This document shows, in pieces, positions 36,101-47,275 of a DNA stretch of 64,000 bases. Every line of letters begins with the position of its first letter. The first letter of the stretch is position 1. The notes beneath the pieces were generated by a model. The model saw only the letters and a list, made by a program, of their open reading frames with translations, did not search any database and had not been told where the DNA came from. The translations under genes were made by a program, and so were the position numbers. Source of the DNA: Rhabdophis nuchalis (taxonomy: Eukaryota > Chordata > Lepidosauria > Squamata > Natricidae); contig CM077644.1 of NCBI GenBank assembly GCA_039707465.1, positions 79,382,875-79,446,874 of the forward strand. Direction: 5' to 3'.

Positions 36101-38448
36101 TTGACTGACAGAGTTTATACCATCATCCCATTATCTAATAGCAAGCATGATCAAAGTGAGAGTTTTACCACTTCTTCCAGATGTTATCCATCACTCTACT
36201 TAATCAAATCAAAGGCAAAATGTCACCAGATGCAAAAAGATTTGGACTGCAACATTAATCATGTTCTTACAAAACATTTGTCTGCCCACCTGGCAATATC
36301 AGGTTAGTTCTACCATGGCTTTGAAATTTTTGACACAGTCTACTTGGTGAAATAATACTTGAAATTACCAAATGCTCCTTTGGGGTAAAAACATTTTTTC
36401 CCAAACAAACAAACAAACAAACAATCCTTCCACTGCAAGTTATGAAATATGGACTATTTTCCTCAGACTGGAAAAAAAATGGTCCAGTCCCTGAAAGTAA
36501 GTGCATACTAAACTTTAAGGCATTTTATCCATGTATATTCATATTTTGGTATACACAATCTTAAGTGCACACAGTTTTGTGGGGTATATGGGTATTTTGG
36601 TCAGAGTAATGTTAAATATTGATTTTGAAAATGTTCAGGGAAAAATAAGCACAATACTTTAGACTGCAATGCTATACACACTTACCTCACTATAAGTCTT
36701 ACTGAATTCAGGAAGGCTTATTCCAGGGTAAATATGAATAGCATTGCACACTTAGTGATGGTGCTTTCAGGACATCTGTATCTGAAACAAACTGTAATTT
36801 AAAACAATATGAAGAGCAAAAAAGAATGATTTCAACTCAATTTTCATAGCAATTTCCCAGTTAAGCTATTGTTTAAAAAAAATCAAAATTCATATTACAT
36901 ATATTAAGACACCCTTAATTCCAATCAGCACCACTACTTACACCACGAGAATTAACTCATTTTCTCTGAATGTTAATCTGCTAACAATACAGTTGTAATT
37001 AATTGTCTTATTTTAGCTGAAAGATTGTCACAATTCAAAACTTGGGACACATTTTGTACAACCTTAGTTTCATCTGTATAGGAATATATATATATTCATA
37101 TTATATATATATATTCATATTCATTCCATGACTGGGAGAAATATAATAGTGGTTGACTAAAATTCTAAACAGCAATGATGTTGACTAGATGACCACAGAA
37201 TATCATGTAAGAAACAGAAACAAACATACCCCACAATTTAAGGACTAATAAACTCTGTAAAATATTATTGTAATTTGAACATCCAACACAATCCACATCA
37301 AGTCCCATTAAATCCCAAATTGTACAGTGATCATATAGAAAAGGCTTACTAGAGAAATCTGGAACTTGCGTGAGGGGGGCAATCCTGTCAATAGGCAGAC
37401 ACTTGCTATTAAAAAATGATTACTGGGACAATTCAGTGCAAAATTAGGTGTGTGCCTGTCTTGATAGGATTAGATCGAACATATTTTTGCAAAGGTGCCT
37501 CTTCCAAGGCAAATCCTGAAAGCATTTACTGAGCTAGTCCCAGTTTGACAATAAATACTTACAGAATCAAACCCAGTTTTATACATACAATTGTTTCCCC
37601 TACACAATTAGGAAGTGGTTTCTACTACGTTTCCCCTCCCCCTACAACTAGGGGTTTAATGTTGTTGTTTTTAAAAAAGAAAACACTCAACAATTGCAAG
37701 TGAACATTCAGAGGCTGGGCTAAACATTGAGCTAATATATTCCAACTGCTATTGTGGTGGGAATTTCCATACAAACAAAAACATTACTAATCCTTTTATC
37801 ACAGGTATTTTCATGTTCAGTAATAAGAAAAATAAGATCACCCTGTTTGCTGCAGGAATCAGCAGCCTCCGTGTGCTGGGGGAGGAATAAGAAAGCAGTT
37901 AACTTGACTATAGAATTTGGATAAACAAATCTATTAAAGCAGCTCTCTATGGATGTGAAAAGGAATGCTGGGTTCTCTATTTGTGACATAGCTTTGAACT
38001 GTTTCTTTTTCCTTAAGAGAGTACTGACAGAAGATTCTGCAGTATTGCTCCGTTCTTCTGTGAAATGCGTTCTAGAACTTTAAAGCTGCAATACAAGGGA
38101 AATTAAAGAGAATGGCTGTAGGCATTCAAAGGTGCAGGGAGCACACAGCACATTTGAGAAACTCATATCCTGTTCTTGGTTTGTACGGTTTATATGTAAC
38201 ATTCCATAGGGCATACATGAATAAGCTTTTAGATCTATTACGCAGCAACATTGACTGCACTCCTTACTCTAATAAGTTTGAATGTCTGGGCAGAATATTC
38301 CATTAAACCAATTCAATCAAGCTTTTCTATTTAAGAAAAAAAAATCTATGTAACAACAGTTGATTAATGGCAGAACAGAAAATACAGACGGCTTCACTGA
38401 ATGGTGATAGCTCTTTCTATTGAAAAGGCCCCCATTTCTGAGTGGCAG
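33151..38448. other. Long unique stretch, no gene seen
   Basis: Contains a C13 run (34252-34264), an (AAAC)n run near 36405-36423 and an AT-rich tract near 37083-37125. Between about 36940 and 37060 there is a non-repetitive block with gtaattaattg-type homeodomain sites. A possible hAT-like scrap (gaattatagtaactgctgaag near 34378) was too weak to call. It lies downstream of the presumed NEGR1 3' UTR. Confidence 0.4.
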
Positions 38449-38529
38449 AAATCCAGATGAGGACTAGATGGCAGCAAAGAGTTAGCATGTCTGTACCTAT
38501 TTGCTGCCATCTAAAGGGCATCTGGATTT
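38449..38529. repeat. Imperfect 30-bp inverted repeat
   Basis: aaatccagatgaggactaga then tggcagcaaa (38449-38478) is inverted at 38500-38529 with a few mismatches around a 21-nt spacer. It may be the hairpin of an unrecognised MITE. No target duplication was seen. Confidence 0.7.
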
Positions 38530-38987
38530 TTATAGCCCAGCTCTGGAGACTGTAATTGTTTAATAATCATAATATGGATATCCTTCCTATTTTTAAGAAT
38601 CATCAGTTGATTGTAATGGATTCCCTTCTTAATCTAATAATATTTTATTTATGGAATAAAAGAGCAGAGTACTGAATGGTATAATACAGTTTAAATCTGG
38701 CTGGCATATGAACAGAATGTGCTGGTTCCCCAAATAGTGATATTTGGGTGGAAGATATTTAAAAAAGGGGTAAATTTGTACTCAATCAGTAAATTTCCTT
38801 TTTTGTCCAGCTTTGATAGACTTAAGAATGGATATCCTAGTCATTTATTTTAAAGTCACAGTTACAATTTATAAGGATCGAGATCTGGTAGTTTTTTCTG
38901 CAGACCTCTGAGATATTGATAAATTGAGTTTTGCCTTTGAGATCTTTTTGCCTAAGAAACAACACTTTATCTAACATTCTCAGTCAC

Positions 38988-38993
38988 TTTATT
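38988..38993 (-). terminator. NEGR1: Candidate poly(A) signal AATAAA for NEGR1
   Basis: AATAAA on the minus strand, in context gtgcAATAAAgtgactg, with GT/T-rich sequence within 40 bases downstream (lower coordinates). It is the better of the two downstream hexamers seen on this strand between 38.9 and 41.0 kb. No transcript evidence is available here. Confidence 0.35.
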
Positions 38994-39585
38994 GCACTTT
39001 GTTATAAACGTCTCAGCAACTTCAATTAAAGGAACAAGCTGTTATCATTCATCCTGAACCAGGGAAAAGACAGGGAAAAGGAAACTGCCCTCATTCAAGT
39101 AGCAAAGAGTAATTTTCTCACTGTACAGCATGTCAAGAGTCCAAATAGAAGTCTATGCATTTGCTGAAGTATCCACTGACTTTATATCAGAACATTGTTT
39201 CTACAGATACATGTTTGAATGTTTAAAATCTTTTGTTAATTTGTAACACTGCATGTCAAACACATATAATACTATAAATTTGCAGTTTCTCCCATTTTCT
39301 TCCATTTAACGATTATCTGTTTAGAATGACAGATCTACACGTTCCTTACTGGATTGTGCAGACTGACATTTAACAAAAGTTATTTTTAGGGTTAATCTGA
39401 ATTGTTCTCCTTTTGAGAGAAGGAGAATTGTTCTCCTTCTGGGGAGAAAATACAAAGTCATGCTAAGACAAAGGTAGAGAATCAACACTATGGCAACCAG
39501 ATATGTAGCATATAACATTTGGGGAAAAAACCCCAACCTCTTATAAGTTGTATTTAAGAAAAATTATAAGTGAGAGAAAAACTCT

Positions 39586-39591
39586 TTTATT
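39586..39591 (-). terminator. Alternative poly(A) hexamer
   Basis: AATAAA on the minus strand about 1.5 kb after the NEGR1 stop. It would give a shorter 3' UTR. It is listed as an alternative only, because the hexamer alone is weak evidence in AT-rich DNA. Confidence 0.2.
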
Positions 39592-41072
39592 TTGTGTTCT
39601 GAAAGTTCTAAATGCATGTTTGAGAATAACATATCCATCTGCATTTTTCTATTATCTTCCCTACATTGTATGGCATAATAGCATAATCCAGCATTTAGAT
39701 GACCCCTCTCTCCTACCTACACATATAACAGTGAAGATTATGGCACAATTACTGCAAACATTTGAAGAAATTCTTCAGCTACATGTTTATGCAGGAGAGG
39801 AAACAGTCATTTCTTATTTAAGCAAACTAACTTTAGAAAAAAATGTTTGAGTACCAATGATACATTAGCACATCCCTATGTAGCATCTGTGTCCTGTGAT
39901 TGGAACAGATGTTATTCCTGATGTCTGTGCACATGATGGTATATATCTTAAAAACATGTAGGGTTTAAAAATATTTTAAAATCTTCCAGTCAATCAAATG
40001 ATTTAGGTTTTCTTGTTGCTAGATATTAAACAGGAAGAACAATTCTGAAATGCCAATGTTGACATTGAACACTGAGTAAAATGAAGGAATGCTCACTTTC
40101 TCTGCAGTCTTTTGAAAATGCCACAGTATGAACAAAGAAAAGGGGCTAGTCATAAAGAAGCCTCTGAGATATCTGCTGTTTTTAACAGATTTGGGAAAAA
40201 ACAACAACCCGCTTCCAGTGCCATCTATTTACTCTGTCTGCTTCTGTGCTCAATGTTTGAATAGTTCCTTTCCCCACTGGTACAGCCAATAGCACCTTTG
40301 TTCTTCATAAGAGATTCAGTACCCTTGAACTTAGCATCTACCAAAATATATATATGTATATATATATATTTATATAATCTTCCATCCGAGAGGAAGAAAA
40401 AAGCAGTATCTTATGAAGGCACACCCATGCTGAACAGACAAGAAAATCAAAATCAAAGCATAACTGCACAGGGCAGTCATATTACAAAGCTCATTCTTGA
40501 AATCTGAGTGTCATGCTAGAAGAAAATCTAGATATGTATTCTAGTTTGAAGATGAAAGCCAATGTTATTTAGCTTTTTTCTGTAAAAAAAAGATTCTGTG
40601 TCAATATAGATAGAATCTTATTTAAAGAGGGAAATGAATGCTTGTATTGCAGCCTTAAAGATCACATTTTTTAAACTGCAATTATTTGGGTTCTTTTTTT
40701 TTTAATGTAAACTATCGTCCGCAACTTGGCAGACCATGACTGAATGCTTTTGAAACGTTGTAGATTACAAACATGAACTCACAATTAATATCCTCTAAAA
40801 ATAATTTCACATCTTTCAAAAAGAAAAAAGAGAGAGAAAGGTAAAGAAAAAGGACAATGTGTACTTCTTCACAAGGTAATGCAGCTAATAAAAAAAGAGA
40901 GTAGAATTAAAGTATTTACATAATGAGCAATTCTACAGAAGGCGATCATTCCCAAATAAGCACTGCTGATTATATCCCACGACGTGTTTTTTTTTTAACC
41001 AACTCTACCAGATTGGATCCAGTCATCAGCACTTTCAAATAATCCTTAAAAGCTTTTCATGGTTCTTTACAT

Positions 41073-41197
41073 TTATTGTAGAACGATGTTCTTCAGGTAC
41101 ATAATGCTGGTGTAAGAGGACAGTGTCAAGACAAGGTACCAGCAGGACAAGAGAACTTCTGCGCCCCCAGTGATTCCAAGCTGGGTTGTACTTGGAG
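41073..41197 (-). CDS. NEGR1: NEGR1 terminal coding exon (last 40 codons, GPI-anchor signal)
   Basis: This exon encodes the C-terminus of an IgLON-family, GPI-anchored neural cell-adhesion protein, best matched to NEGR1 (Kilon), which acts on the outer face of the neuronal membrane in cell adhesion and neurite growth. Read on the minus strand from 41197, the frame gives CT (completing a split codon, phase 1), then PSTTQLGITGGAEVLLSCWY, then a hydrophobic stretch ending in YLKNIVLQ and TAA at 41073-41075. From family knowledge, vertebrate NEGR1 ends in closely similar 'GITGSADVLFSCWYLVLTLS...YLKNAILQ'. The Gly-Gly-Ala at residues 10-12 is the likely GPI attachment zone, and the hydrophobic tail after it is the cleaved anchor signal. 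The Ig-domain exons lie beyond the right edge of the window. The longer open frame across this region (41035-41217, another reading frame) is a shadow. I am confident of IgLON identity and fairly sure of NEGR1 rather than a paralogue. Confidence 0.92.
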
Positions 41198-41224
41198 CTG
41201 AAAAAAGAAAAGAACACAGAGTAG
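41198..41224 (-). promoter_or_regulatory. NEGR1: 3' splice site of the last NEGR1 intron
   Basis: On the minus strand, AG at 41199-41198 follows a run of about 15 pyrimidine-rich bases (tgttcttttcttttttcag). It sits immediately before the first in-frame bases of the terminal exon. The tract and the phase-1 join agree with the IgLON reading. No branch point could be assigned with confidence. Confidence 0.85.
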
Positions 41225-41834
41225 TTACATATTGATGTTGTTTCACTATCCCTTATTCATTCTTTTGTTTATTTAGTATAAGTTATTTTTTTTAAAAAAC
41301 TGCAAGTTAGGATGAGTTCATAAACAGGTTTCAAAAAGAGCAACCATGTGCTGAAGAGAGATAAATGAATGGGAAAAATGTACACTTCTGGAAAGCTAAA
41401 ATTATCCATGGAAGAGCTATTCTTAGCAAGGTTTATTATAACTCTATGTGCATTTAATTAAACCTCCTCTTTTTGGGTGGGAGCTTGGAATTTTTGAAAG
41501 GAAATATAAATATGCCTGATAATAATTACTGAGGCCAGTCTGGATCATTTTTTGTGGGTAATATATATATTACTGCTCTAATGCAAGAAATCTGGGAGCC
41601 ATATTCGTTATTTGAATAAAAATGTCTCCATGTAAAAAACTCATTCACTACATCACTTTTCCTTCATTGTTTATTTTCTACTTATGAAGTAACTCAGCAC
41701 AAGTAAATAATTAAACATGGTTAAAGCAAAATACTGAGATGTTAGGTTTCTCAGTTCAGCAAGGGACACATCCTCCCAACTTGGAGAAAGCTTGGCTCGA
41801 AATTAATGGACATGAATTATTTTGTCCTTTAGTA

Positions 41835-42008
41835 CAGAGATGGGTTGCTGCTGGTTCAGCCTGGTTCAGCTGAACTAGTAGTGGCTGCGGCGGGAGGTTC
41901 AGCCCCACCTGCTAGGATGCTTCTGCGCAGAAGTGTTGCGCCCGTGCACCCACGTGTGCATGCACACACAAGCAAACCGGTAATAAACCAGTTAGCAACC
42001 CACCACTG
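41835..42008. mobile_element. Short hAT element close to the NEGR1 terminal exon (174 bp)
   Basis: Ends cagagatgggttgctgctgg and agttagcaacccaccactg are inverted repeats, and flanks ctttagta (41827-41834) and cttcagta (42009-42016) match at 7 of 8. The centre is GC-rich with tgcgcagaagtg and alternating gtgcatgcacac. It sits about 640 bp inside the last intron, upstream of the splice acceptor. It has no coding capacity. Confidence 0.82.
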
Positions 42009-42016
42009 CTTCAGTA

Positions 42017-43010
42017 ACTTTAAATGGACCTCCTCTGATTATCTCAATAAAAGAGGGATATTCTTTCAACTAGCCTGAACTCAGATCATAAAGGTCTTTA
42101 AAGCTCAAACCAGCACTTTGTATTTATTCAGAAAAAAACTGCACCTACGGTAATGCTCTTAACCCAAAGGAAGGAAAAGCTGTTCTCAGCATTTTGACTA
42201 CTAGGAAATATTCAGACATGTTCACCAGGTTTTTTTTCCTGTGGCATGTTCTGGCAGAATGAAGTTGACAAAGATTTCGGAATCATCTTATTTATAGAAC
42301 TTTGACTTCTCCATCTGAATTATAACCAATTGACTTGTGAAATGAGAACAGAAACTTTATTCCTTATTACAATCCAATATTAAGTTTTCTTCTCGTATTG
42401 GAGGTATGTAGTTCCCTTTATTGTAGTATACAGATGGTTCAAGTACAATTTTTAACATAGTAATGCCATAGTACTCCAACTTATTCAGGAAAATGCAGAG
42501 TTCAAGGTACCCAAAGGAATAATCCGTCAAATATTTTTAGAAATAAGAACATCATCCCAGATGAAAAGTATTTGAAACTTCTTAGATGACAATCTGGGAT
42601 TACTTTGTTTCCTTTGCTTAGTCATTCTTCTCCATTAGAGTTAAACTCAGATTTCAAGAGTTATTTAGTAATGCCTTTTCAGGATATGTGTAAAATATTT
42701 CTTTGATTGCATGGATAATTTGTCCTCCAGGAATAACATTCCTACCTTCTTGCAAGGATTGCCACTTGAGTTCCTGGTAATAATTTGCAATGAGCATTTC
42801 TTTGCCAAAATTTCTACAAGCTTGGCCTTGTGACATGTTGTTATTAGAAAAAAGGAGAACAGATTTAAGATGGTACTGAGGCTGTAGCTGATCAGAATAA
42901 CAGGAAGGCCTGTTACTGAACATTGTTGCTCATTAAAAAAAGTTATGAAAAATCAACCCTTATTTAACTCTCTGAAAGTAACCTGAAAAAGGAACAAAAC
43001 ATTTTGAGAA
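42017..43010. other. Intronic unique DNA
   Basis: No repeats recognised. The minus-strand frame 42654-42923 (89 codons) has no domain, no visible splice context and no clear codon bias, so it is not annotated as an exon. Confidence 0.4.
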
Positions 43011-43058
43011 CATTTTAATACAAGTTACCTTAGGCTCAAGGTAACTTGTATTAAAATG
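43011..43058. repeat. Perfect 21-bp hairpin with 6-nt loop
   Basis: The arms 43011-43031 and 43038-43058 are exactly complementary around the loop aggctc. The stem begins cattttaatacaag and ends gttacctt. A perfect, bulge-free stem this short does not resemble a typical microRNA precursor. A local template-switch origin is more likely. Confidence 0.9.
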
Positions 43059-43344
43059 GATTTATTGTTAAAAGATGTAAACAGTGGTTTATAACAGTGT
43101 TGGGGGAGAAGTTCTTAATGAATGTAAGGTATAATCTCTATTCAATTTTCTGTGACAGGTTATAATAGGATACAATAAAGAAATATATTTATTTTAATAT
43201 GCCATGTACTATGATTTCTTGTTACATTATGTTTGAGAAATAGAGAGTGTGTCTTTGTGTGTGAGACAGAACTACCTCAATGTTGTAATCTTCTTGTCAG
43301 TCCTCTTGTGTAGAGAATATGATAGAGGCATTTTATTCTTTGGA

Positions 43345-43492
43345 CAATAGCAATAGTACTTAGACTTATATGCCACTTCACAGGATGATACAGCCCTCTC
43401 TAAGCTGTTTACAGAAGTCAGCATATTTCCCCCAACAATTTGGGTCCTTATTTTACCCACCTCAGAAGGATGGAAGGCTGAGTCAATCTTGG
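43345..43492 (-). mobile_element. tRNA-derived SINE with L2/MIR-like tail, 5'-truncated
   Basis: Shares with the longer copy at 49568-49795 the blocks gggtaaaataaggacccaaa, ttgttgggggaaatatgctg and the terminus ggcatataagtctaagtact (minus-strand reading). The tRNA-like head is missing. The tail resembles L2/MIR elements, so L2-type LINEs probably mobilised it. Confidence 0.75.
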
Positions 43493-44557
43493 CAATAACT
43501 TATACTGAACCAATGGTTGAACCTTTGCCACATTTCTTAGAATCAGATCATGGTCTTCAAGAAACGATGAAGCATGAAAGCCAGCTGGGTTTGTTGTAGG
43601 AAAATAAGAGATGGGACTAGAAAATAAAGGCATAGACTTCTCCATCTAGTTCAGTTTGCCAAATTGATCTTTCGCATGTAGAATAGTAACTCCCCCCAAA
43701 AAATGCTTTCTAGCCAACAGCTTCGAACAATCACTGACACCTGAATAAAACATGTTATTGAAATATATCTTTGCTAAGCAATCTGGAATCCAAGCAAATC
43801 GGTAGCTTGTGTCTCTCAGTTAATTAAATATATTAGCCTATAACATAGACATGTTGAATTTAACCAGACTCTCTTCTTTCTCTGAAGTTTGAATGAATTT
43901 TATATCTTTCCACCCATGCAGGTGATGCGTTTTGGATTTATCTGTAAGAAATGTAACTGCTAAATCCACATATCTATAAATATTACCTACATTTCTTCAA
44001 ATTTACTGAAAATCCCCTGATTTAGGGTTAGCGCATTGAGTGTTAGGAACAGTACAATATGGTAGGTTCCTTGTTCCAACAGAGACTGTTTTTCAGCAAT
44101 ATTGTTTTCTTGTACTCAAGTTGTTCTTGCATCTCAGTTTATTCTATGATCCCAAGTTTTTAGTCACTTCTTTGTCTTCTGAATTGTTATTTGATCTCAA
44201 CTATTGTCTTTTCTCATAACTCAGCCTTCCCTGGTTTGTTTTTGATCTGTAATTGTTAAAGTTTAATACCTCAGGATGGGGGAAACTGTCACGATTTCTG
44301 ATTCCCTGCTTAGATCTAAAGTTGACAGTAAAGCATATTCAAGAGATTTCTAAGATCTCTCCAGCAATCTGAGTGTGTATGATAAGACAAGGGGGTTTCA
44401 AACTAAGGGCTTGTCTAAAATACATAAACCAAAATAACCCAAATCACATTGAGAATCTTGTAATTTAAGATCTAATATATGGAGAAATAATAACAGCTTA
44501 AAATATACTACTTTGGTGGGAATGAACATGAGCTTGTAAAATGTATTTCTTTGCTTA
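43493..44557. other. Intronic unique DNA
   Basis: No repeat or coding signal recognised between the SINE fragment and the TA-flanked MITE. Confidence 0.4.
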
Positions 44558-44810
44558 CCCTGTTTCCCTGAAAATAAGACCTCCCTGGATAATAAGCCGA
44601 ATCGGGCTTTTGAGCGCATGCGCTAAAATAAGCCTTACCCTGAAAATAAACCCTCCCCAAAAATATTGCAACACAGCAGCAGCCATGAGGTGACCATGTT
44701 CGCTGCCTCCTGCACCTCAAAAATAATAAGACCTCCCCAAAATAAGGTCAAGTGCTTATTTCAGGGGGCAAAAGAAAATAAGACCGTGTCTTATTTTTGG
44801 GGAAACACGA
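44558..44810. mobile_element. TA-flanked MITE ('ataagac' family), second copy
   Basis: Starts ccctgtttccctgaaaataa and ends ttatttttggggaaacacga, inverted repeats directly flanked by TA on both sides (44556-44557, 44811-44812). The interior shares agcagcagccatgaggtgac and tcctgcacctcaaaaataat with the copy at 4960-5286. The TA duplication points to a Tc1/mariner-type source. No transposase frame. Confidence 0.78.
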
Positions 44811-45437
44811 TACTAGTTTTGTCTTTGCAATAGTTGTACAACATCAGGAAACTTAAAAAAAAAAGTATTATACATTTCATTTTTTGTTGTTGTTAAATGA
44901 AGAAGTATAAAGATGATGCAGGATGGAGGAAGAAACAAGAACAATATTGGTGTTATTCCGTAGGGATTCTTTAAAACTTACAGTTTGGGCCCAAAATTAG
45001 TTGTGGAAGTTATTCGACTGAAATAAGAACAAAGGCAGCAGATACTTAGGTCTCCTGAGAGAAAGAGAAGTGTGTAGGAACCTTTAAGTGGCAATTGTTC
45101 CATTCACATGGAGGCAAGGCAAACAAGCTATAGATAATTAGGGGAAATATGCCAGCAGGAACACGTCATAAGGAACTCATAAAGAACAATACATTAAGCA
45201 TTGTTCCTCTCCTTGTATGGGATCAATAACATGGCAGGAAACTGCCTACTATGACCATAGACTTTTTTTTAAACTTTATTTTAAATTTGTGTACCGCCCT
45301 TTTCCCTTTCGTGACTCAGGGCGGTGAACAGGCATCAATAAAAACATCAAAATATATTAAGATACACTAAAAATGGTATTGAATGGGTGGCCTGTTCTAA
45401 AATCCAGATAAAAACTTCTAGTAAAAACGATTAAAAA

Positions 45438-47275
45438 CTACGCCAGGCCGGCTGTGTGGAATAAGTGTGCTTTCAAGGCCCGACGGAAGAGGCGCAGGTC
45501 CGTAATTGTGCGTAGGTCGGGGGGTCGGTCATTCCAGAGGGCAGGGGCTGCCACAGAGAAGGCTCTCTCCCTGGGGGTCGCCAGCCGACATTGCCTGGCC
45601 AACGGCACCCTGAGGACGTGGGAGCGAACTGGTCGGTGGGAGCGAACTGGTCGGTGGGAGGCATTTGGTAGCAGGAGGCGGTCTTGCAAGTAACCAGGTC
45701 CCGTGCCATGGAGCGCTTTAAAGGTGGTTACTAGTACCTTGAAGCGCACCCGGAAACCCACAGGCAGCCAGTGCAGCTCGCGCAGGAGAAGTATCACGTG
45801 GGAGTATCTTGAGGCTTCCAGAATCCCCCGTGTGGCCTCATTCTGAACTAACTGGAGCCTCCGGGTGCACCTCAAGGGGAGCCCCACGTAGAGAGCGTTG
45901 CAGTAGTCCAGGCGGGAGATGACGAGGGCTTGAGTGACCATGCGTAGAGCATCACGATCCAGAAAGGGGCGCAACTGGCATATCAGGCAGACTGGATAAA
46001 AAGCCCCCCTGGCCACGGCTGTCATAGAATCATCTAACGACAGCCGAGAGTCCAGGAGGACACCCAAGTTGCAGGCCCTCTCTGTGGGGGCTAGTAGTTT
46101 GCCCCCAATAGCCAGATATGGCACTAGCTAGCTATATCGTGACGTTGGAAGCCACAGCCTCTCAGTCTTGGACGGGTTGAGTCGAAGCCTGTTTCTCTCC
46201 ATCCAGACTCGCACGGCCTCCAGACACCGGGACATCACTTCGCATCGTTGGGGTGGTCTGGGGTTGAGATGTACAGCTGGGTGTCATCCGCGTACTGATG
46301 GAACTCTACCCCGAAACCACGGATGATCTCACCCAATGGCTTCATATAGATGCTGAACAGGAGGGGCGAGAAGATTGACCCCTGTGGTACCCCACACATG
46401 AGGCACCTCGACGTCGTCTTCTGCCCCCCTGCCAACACAAATTGCGAAACGGTGCCCCTCAACCCCAACCCCTCCAGCCGGCGCAACATGATATCATGGT
46501 CGATGGTATCGAAAGCCGCTGAGAGGTCTAACAGAACCAGGATAGAGGAACAACCTCTATCCCGAGCCCTCCAGAGATCATCCACCAACGCGACCAATGC
46601 CGTCTCTGTGCTGTGCCCTGGCCGAAAGCCGACCTGGCGTTAGTCCAGATAGTTTCCTCCAGGTGCTGAGGGAGCTGTCGCGCCACCACACTCTCAACAA
46701 CCTTTGCCAGGAAGCGAAGGTTGGAGACAGGATGGTAGTTGGCCAAAACAGCTGGGTCCACGGAGGGCTTCTTTCAAGGTGGTCGGCAGAAACCCCTCAC
46801 ACAAAGAAGCGTTGACAATTCCCTGGAGCCAGCCTTGTGTAACCTCCTGGAAGGCCAGTACCAACCAGGAGGCACATGGGTCCAATAAACTGCCCCGAGT
46901 CCCTCCCGGGAGAGGGTGCGGTCTATAAATCAAATAAATCAAATAAATAAATAAACATGTGGTGGCGTTCAGCCACCCCAGCATCCTGTCCATGTCGTCG
47001 GGAATCACAGGATCAAACTCTTCCCAAATAACATTCTCAAGACCTGCTTCCGTCAGCCCGTCTTAACTAGTCCAATCGGAGGCTAACCCGTCCCGGATCT
47101 GATCAATTTCATCATGCAGATAACATCCAAATTCCTCTGCATGATCCTGCAAGAGAGCATCCCGCGCCCCCTGATAGAGAAGGGAGCGGGTCACCCTAAA
47201 CAGGGCGGCAGGGCGGTTATCTGCAGACGCGATAAGAGCGGAGAAATAATTCTGTTTTGCCGGTTTTATCGCCAC
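45438..47275 (-). pseudogene. Broken LINE reverse-transcriptase and C-terminal region
   Basis: The pieces follow in order: AIKPAKQNYFSALI (47275-47063), DDMDRMLGWLNATT (to about 46957), NYHPVSNLRFLAKVVE (46761-46600), LLDLSAAFDTIDHDIM with GVPQGSIFSPLLF and YADDTQLY (46597-46235), then NLGVLLDSRLS to the C-terminal FRRALKAHLFHTAGLA (46124-45438). Compared with the intact frame at 51994-53598, about ten residues between GTV and SQFVLAGG are missing. Frames change near 47060, 46620 and 46180. The YADD catalytic box is still present. Confidence 0.85.
46891..46956 (+). mobile_element. Nested 66-bp LINE tail inserted in the dead L2
   Basis: tgccccgagtccctcccggg then agagggtgcggtctataaat and (caaataaat)n interrupts the L2 coding region. 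The sister copy at 51994-53598 reads straight through as gggtccaataaacatgtggt. The host bases aataaac occur on both sides (46884-46890 and 46950-46956), which is the target duplication. The insert is an extremely 5'-truncated L2-like 3' end on the opposite strand. Confidence 0.85.

Larger units (their letters stand above)
38970..41072 (-). other. NEGR1: Putative NEGR1 3' UTR
   Basis: This is sequence directly downstream of the stop codon. I recognise no repeat in it and no convincing open frame. Its extent is inferred. An AATAAA (minus strand) at 38993-38988 is followed by T/G-rich sequence, which makes it a reasonable poly(A) site and gives a UTR of about 2.1 kb. A second AATAAA lies at 39591-39586, and another overlaps the stop codon itself (41077-41072). 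NEGR1 in other vertebrates has a long 3' UTR of several kilobases, so the true end could lie further left. Confidence 0.5.

Noticed and set aside
41035..41217. 60-codon minus-strand open frame across the NEGR1 exon
   Set aside because: It is in the wrong reading frame and runs through the splice acceptor. The IgLON tail is encoded in another frame of the same bases.
43011..43058. MicroRNA precursor
   Set aside because: The stem is perfectly paired, only 21 bp and lacks the usual length and bulges. A template-switch hairpin explains it better.
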